Source: Euperipatoides rowelli (Eukaryota > Onychophora > Udeonychophora > Euonychophora > Peripatopsidae). From it: a stretch of DNA of 10,040 nucleotides. How positions within the stretch are numbered: the stretch's first letter is position 1; every line of letters begins with the position of its first letter. Below are positions 7,346-10,040 of the stretch, piece after piece. The position numbers and the translations under genes were made by a program. Location: assembly GCA_003024985.2 (NCBI GenBank), contig PXIH01S0075716.1; one strand, 5' to 3'. Below the pieces are notes generated by a model. It saw only the letters and a list, made by a program, of their open reading frames with translations, ran no database searches and had not been told where the DNA came from.

Positions 7346-7573
7346 TCCAAATTTGACTTAATTATTCTTTAAGACCCAACACAAAATATAGGCAATCACT
7401 TAAACCAGTATACACCATTGCTGCACATGCACAGAGAGTTGAGGTTAATATAGGAATTTTTCCATTCTACACAATCCAAAATAAATTTGCCATAGTAATA
7501 CTCTATAAGCCAGTGTAAAATATAGGCTACCATTAAACCTGTATACACCTCGGTAGTGTACACACAGACAGTT
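7346..7573 (+). repeat. Diverged tandem duplication, 133-bp period
   Basis: Copy 1 (about 7346-7441) and copy 2 (about 7475-7573) share blocks in the same order. These are CCAAA..ATTTG, ATTCTTTAAG-CCA against ACTCTATAAGCCA, AAAATATAGGC, TTAAACC, GTATACACC and CACAGA-AGTT. The AAAATATAGGC and TATACACC blocks are exactly 133 bp apart, so the register is kept. Divergence is substantial, implying age or conserved small blocks. Similarity outside the shared blocks is weak, and no coding frame runs through both copies. Confidence 0.7.
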
Positions 7574-7579
7574 CATCTA

Positions 7580-9279
7580 CATTTAAAATAATCAAGCAAT
7601 TATGGGAAACCTTACTTTTATTATATCACCACATTTAATCTTGATATCACAATAGAGAGACTACATCTTCATTCTATCCCTTCTCTTAAAAAATTTACAT
7701 GTATTGCATTAGAAAATAATTAGTAGTATAATTACAAATTCAGTGACCTGGAGTCAAGTTTTTAAGTATACTCAGCCCCTCTTAACCATTAAGATGTTTT
7801 AAAAAAAATTAATAATTCAATTTTGTTTTACTTGCTTGTTTCCGTATCTCTATGGAAATAAAAAAAAAGAAATTTATTTATAATTTAAATGATAGTTTCA
7901 TCGACTATACATCAAATTGTAATGCATTAATAATTTGCTACATTGTTTATCTAAACTTTATTTATCGATAGTGAATCAGTGCACCAATGATAGTAAACCT
8001 GAAACAAGAGCCTAGAAATGGGTGACACTAAATCCTATTCACCGTATTAATAGCAGCAGTATTTTAAATTTACAGTCCTAACCTTACCCTTACCCTGAAC
8101 CCTTACTCCTATTATGTATTAAACCCACTATGCTCCAACCCTATGATGATGAAGAGGTGAAATAATCTATTTTTGATTGATTTTGATAATTTGGAGCTAC
8201 TTCCAAGATTTGGCATATATGACTTAAATAGATGTGCAGGTGTTGAAACGCGATAAAATGGGAATTTTTTACGCCTGCTTTTAGGTACTCCTAACCTGAA
8301 ACCTCACAGGAAAACTCTTGTAGTTGATATTTGTTCTCACATGTACTTAAATATTTTGGCTCAATGAATGCAATCTTAAATTCAAAGTTGAATTATCAAA
8401 ATAACAACATTGCTGGTGCAAATATTTCATTTGGCTGAATAATGTAGGTAACTATTGTTTTATTTTAATTTATCCAAATCTTTATTTTCAAAATAAGCAT
8501 CAGAGCATTACTTTCCTAATATTTAACACTTCATGACCATGCTCTATAATATACCTCAGATATTATTATAAAGTCTATCATCCTATCCCCAAGATAGATC
8601 GGTCATTCAAATGCTTGCACATATATTCAATTTAAGCAAATGCTTACACTTTTAATTGTTATAGTATTTTCTGTATTATTTAACTTTAATAGAAATAAGT
8701 TTAAATCATTTTTAATGATGTTTTCATGTGTTTATTGAGTAGCAAAATGTTACTGGTTTTACTTGCTTGTTTTGATAATGGGAAATAATAGATTTCCAAG
8801 TACATCAAGATTTCCATTACGAGAAAGAAAAACAGAAAAATTTCAATAATTGGATAAGAAAACATTTTACAAGAACTTTAAAAAATTATAGTTCGGATAT
8901 AGAAGATTCTTAGATTCAGAATTCATTCAATCCTATGTCAATCACATTAGTAATGACAGTTTATCGGTCATCTGCGTTTGAAAATGAGCACAGTTGCATA
9001 TCATCTGACCATGAAAACTATTTTATAATTTCATTACAAACTAATAATATCATAAATAATCAACAAAAAAAAGGACAATAGAATACAGAGAAGAGGAATG
9101 GTTGCCTCTTTATGAGGAAGATATGGAGCAACAAGAGGCAGATCTCCAGTAAGGTTAGTTCAAGTTGATATATGATAAATAATCCTACAGACATTTTGTT
9201 TGGCTGGGTAATAGAAAACAATCATATATCACAAAAACCAGCATTTTAGTGAACATCCAGGAATAAATCCTGATTATAA
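7580..9279. other. Long AT-rich non-coding stretch
   Basis: No supported gene, RNA or complete element in 1.7 kb. Points visible: an exact 16-mer TTTTACTTGCTTGTTT occurs at 7826-7841 and again at 8757-8772, with loosely similar flanks (GGAAATA downstream in both). There is a degenerate CCCTTA-like patch at 8079-8106. A short acidic frame at 9060-9152 is treated under findings. Confidence 0.55.
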
Positions 9280-9281
9280 TA

Positions 9282-9776
9282 CAGTAAAACCTGTCTTGGG
9301 AGACATCTGCTATTAGAGACCACCTGCATTTAAAGACCACAATATATTTGCACCAATCAATTTTTCCCACACTTGACCTTTTATTAAAGACCACCTCTCT
9401 AATGTGACCAGTGGCCAGCCTTTTTAAATTCCAAGCATTGAATTCAGCATTTTTTTTTGTAAGACCACGAGTTGTAGAAAGTGTGCCTTTTTTTTATTCA
9501 CAGACAAATTTAATAAAAAAGGCAAATTTAAACAAATTATGTAAATGCCTATAAATATAACATTGTACTGTACTTCAATACCATATTGGGATTTTTGAGA
9601 GAAGATTGTTTGTTGAAAAAAGAGCAAAGTTTATTTTAGAAACCAATTCTTTGAAAGACCGTTAATTTATAGCAGAAGAAGTGGTCTTTCAAGACAGGTT
9701 TTCTTTTGAGGACCACCTGTTTTTAGAGACTGCTATTTCATGCAGAAGGGGTGGTCTCTCAAAATAGGTTTTACTG
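9282..9776. mobile_element. pogo/Tc1-mariner-type miniature DNA transposon
   Basis: The element begins CAGTAAAACCTGTCTTG and ends (minus strand) CAGTAAAACCTATTTTG. The terminal 23 bp pair at 20 positions. It is bracketed by TA on both sides (9280-9281 and 9777-9778), the target duplication of Tc1/mariner-class transposases. CAGTnnAACC termini are typical of the pogo/Tigger branch. At about 495 bp with no frame containing a DDE/DDD motif, it is non-autonomous. The minus-strand 67- to 69-codon frames at 9185-9394 and 9424-9627 are chance frames, the first running out of the element. Internal GACCAC/GTGGTC motifs are strikingly clustered (see the separate entry). The nearly identical termini suggest it is younger than the hAT element at 6832. 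Confidence 0.8.
9671..9772 (+). repeat. 70-bp-spaced subterminal direct repeat inside the pogo-like element
   Basis: The 32-bp segments at 9671-9702 and 9741-9772 match at 26 of 32 positions (core GCAGAAG..GTGGTCTnTCAA..AGGTTTT). The inner copy, read on the minus strand as AAAACCTGTCTTG, matches the left terminus better than the outer right terminus does. The right end thus seems to carry a duplicated, second transposase-end-like sequence. The usable terminus is the outer one because it abuts TA. Confidence 0.7.
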
Positions 9777-9779
9777 TAA

Positions 9780-10040
9780 TTATTTCTAAAATCTTTTTTT
9801 AAAAAAGAAAACAGATATTTAAAAGAGAGTAATTTTGTGTTTTTTTTTTTTAAATAGGCACATTAAATATTTTTATTTTTTAATATTTTTTCCTACTAAT
9901 AGAATAACTAATTGATGTTAAGAATATCAAAACTCCAAATGATATGAACATAATTAAAGGAATAACAACTTTTTTTTTTACAAAGGCTAAATTATGGCAG
10001 TCTGGAGGGATAGCCAAGTAAAAAAAAGTCAGTACATAAA
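9780..10040. other. AT-rich flank, nothing identified
   Basis: T and A homopolymers (around 9794-9806, 9839-9852, 9970-9979) and no gene or element boundary. Confidence 0.55.

Noticed and set aside
8079-8106. CCCTTA-like run suggesting interstitial telomere repeat
   Set aside because: The units are CCTTAC/CCCTGAA variants, not CCCTAA in register; too short and degenerate.
1-10040. CRISPR array, tRNA, rRNA or bacterial defence system
   Set aside because: No regularly spaced repeats, no tRNA A/B boxes with cloverleaf, and no long prokaryotic frames; composition and elements are those of animal intergenic DNA.

Overview
The window is AT-rich (roughly 70% A+T by eye), almost gene-free eukaryotic nuclear DNA. 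It has long A/T homopolymers, GT/G and GA microsatellites, no long open frames, no bacterial-type operons or ribosome-binding sites, and several non-autonomous DNA transposon remnants. The styles of repeat (hAT and pogo-like miniature elements, GT-G tracts, recurrent TAGGCCT words) fit an invertebrate metazoan. A gastropod mollusc is my best guess, but it rests on general impression only.

Layout. At 1-530 there are two copies of a dispersed repeat, each carrying a GT-to-poly-G tract. At 697-749 there is a near-perfect long inverted repeat. A short CpG-bearing, GC-richer patch with a hairpin lies at 1746-1906. A compact hairpin abutting an E-box lies at 2625-2659, and a 21-bp tandem duplication at 3286-3327. 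The only plausible protein-coding trace is on the minus strand at 3817-4179: two open segments in different frames, a good 3' splice acceptor at the upstream edge, a stop codon and an AATAAA signal 37 bp after it. It is either a terminal exon (with a very short intron) or a frameshifted gene relic, and I do not recognise its family. From 4456 to 4613 there are two perfect palindromes followed by a strongly G-strand-biased tract with G-quadruplex potential.

The right half is transposon debris and duplications. A probable right-truncated hAT end starts at 5748. A nearly complete hAT miniature element lies at 6832-7311, with degenerate terminal inverted repeats and an 8-bp target duplication matching 6 of 8. 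A 133-bp-period diverged tandem duplication is at 7346-7573. A pogo/Tc1-mariner-type miniature element lies at 9282-9776, with TA target duplications and clustered GACCAC motifs. Nothing suggests the genes work together, because no confidently intact gene is present. The window reads as intergenic or intronic sequence shaped by DNA transposons and replication slippage.
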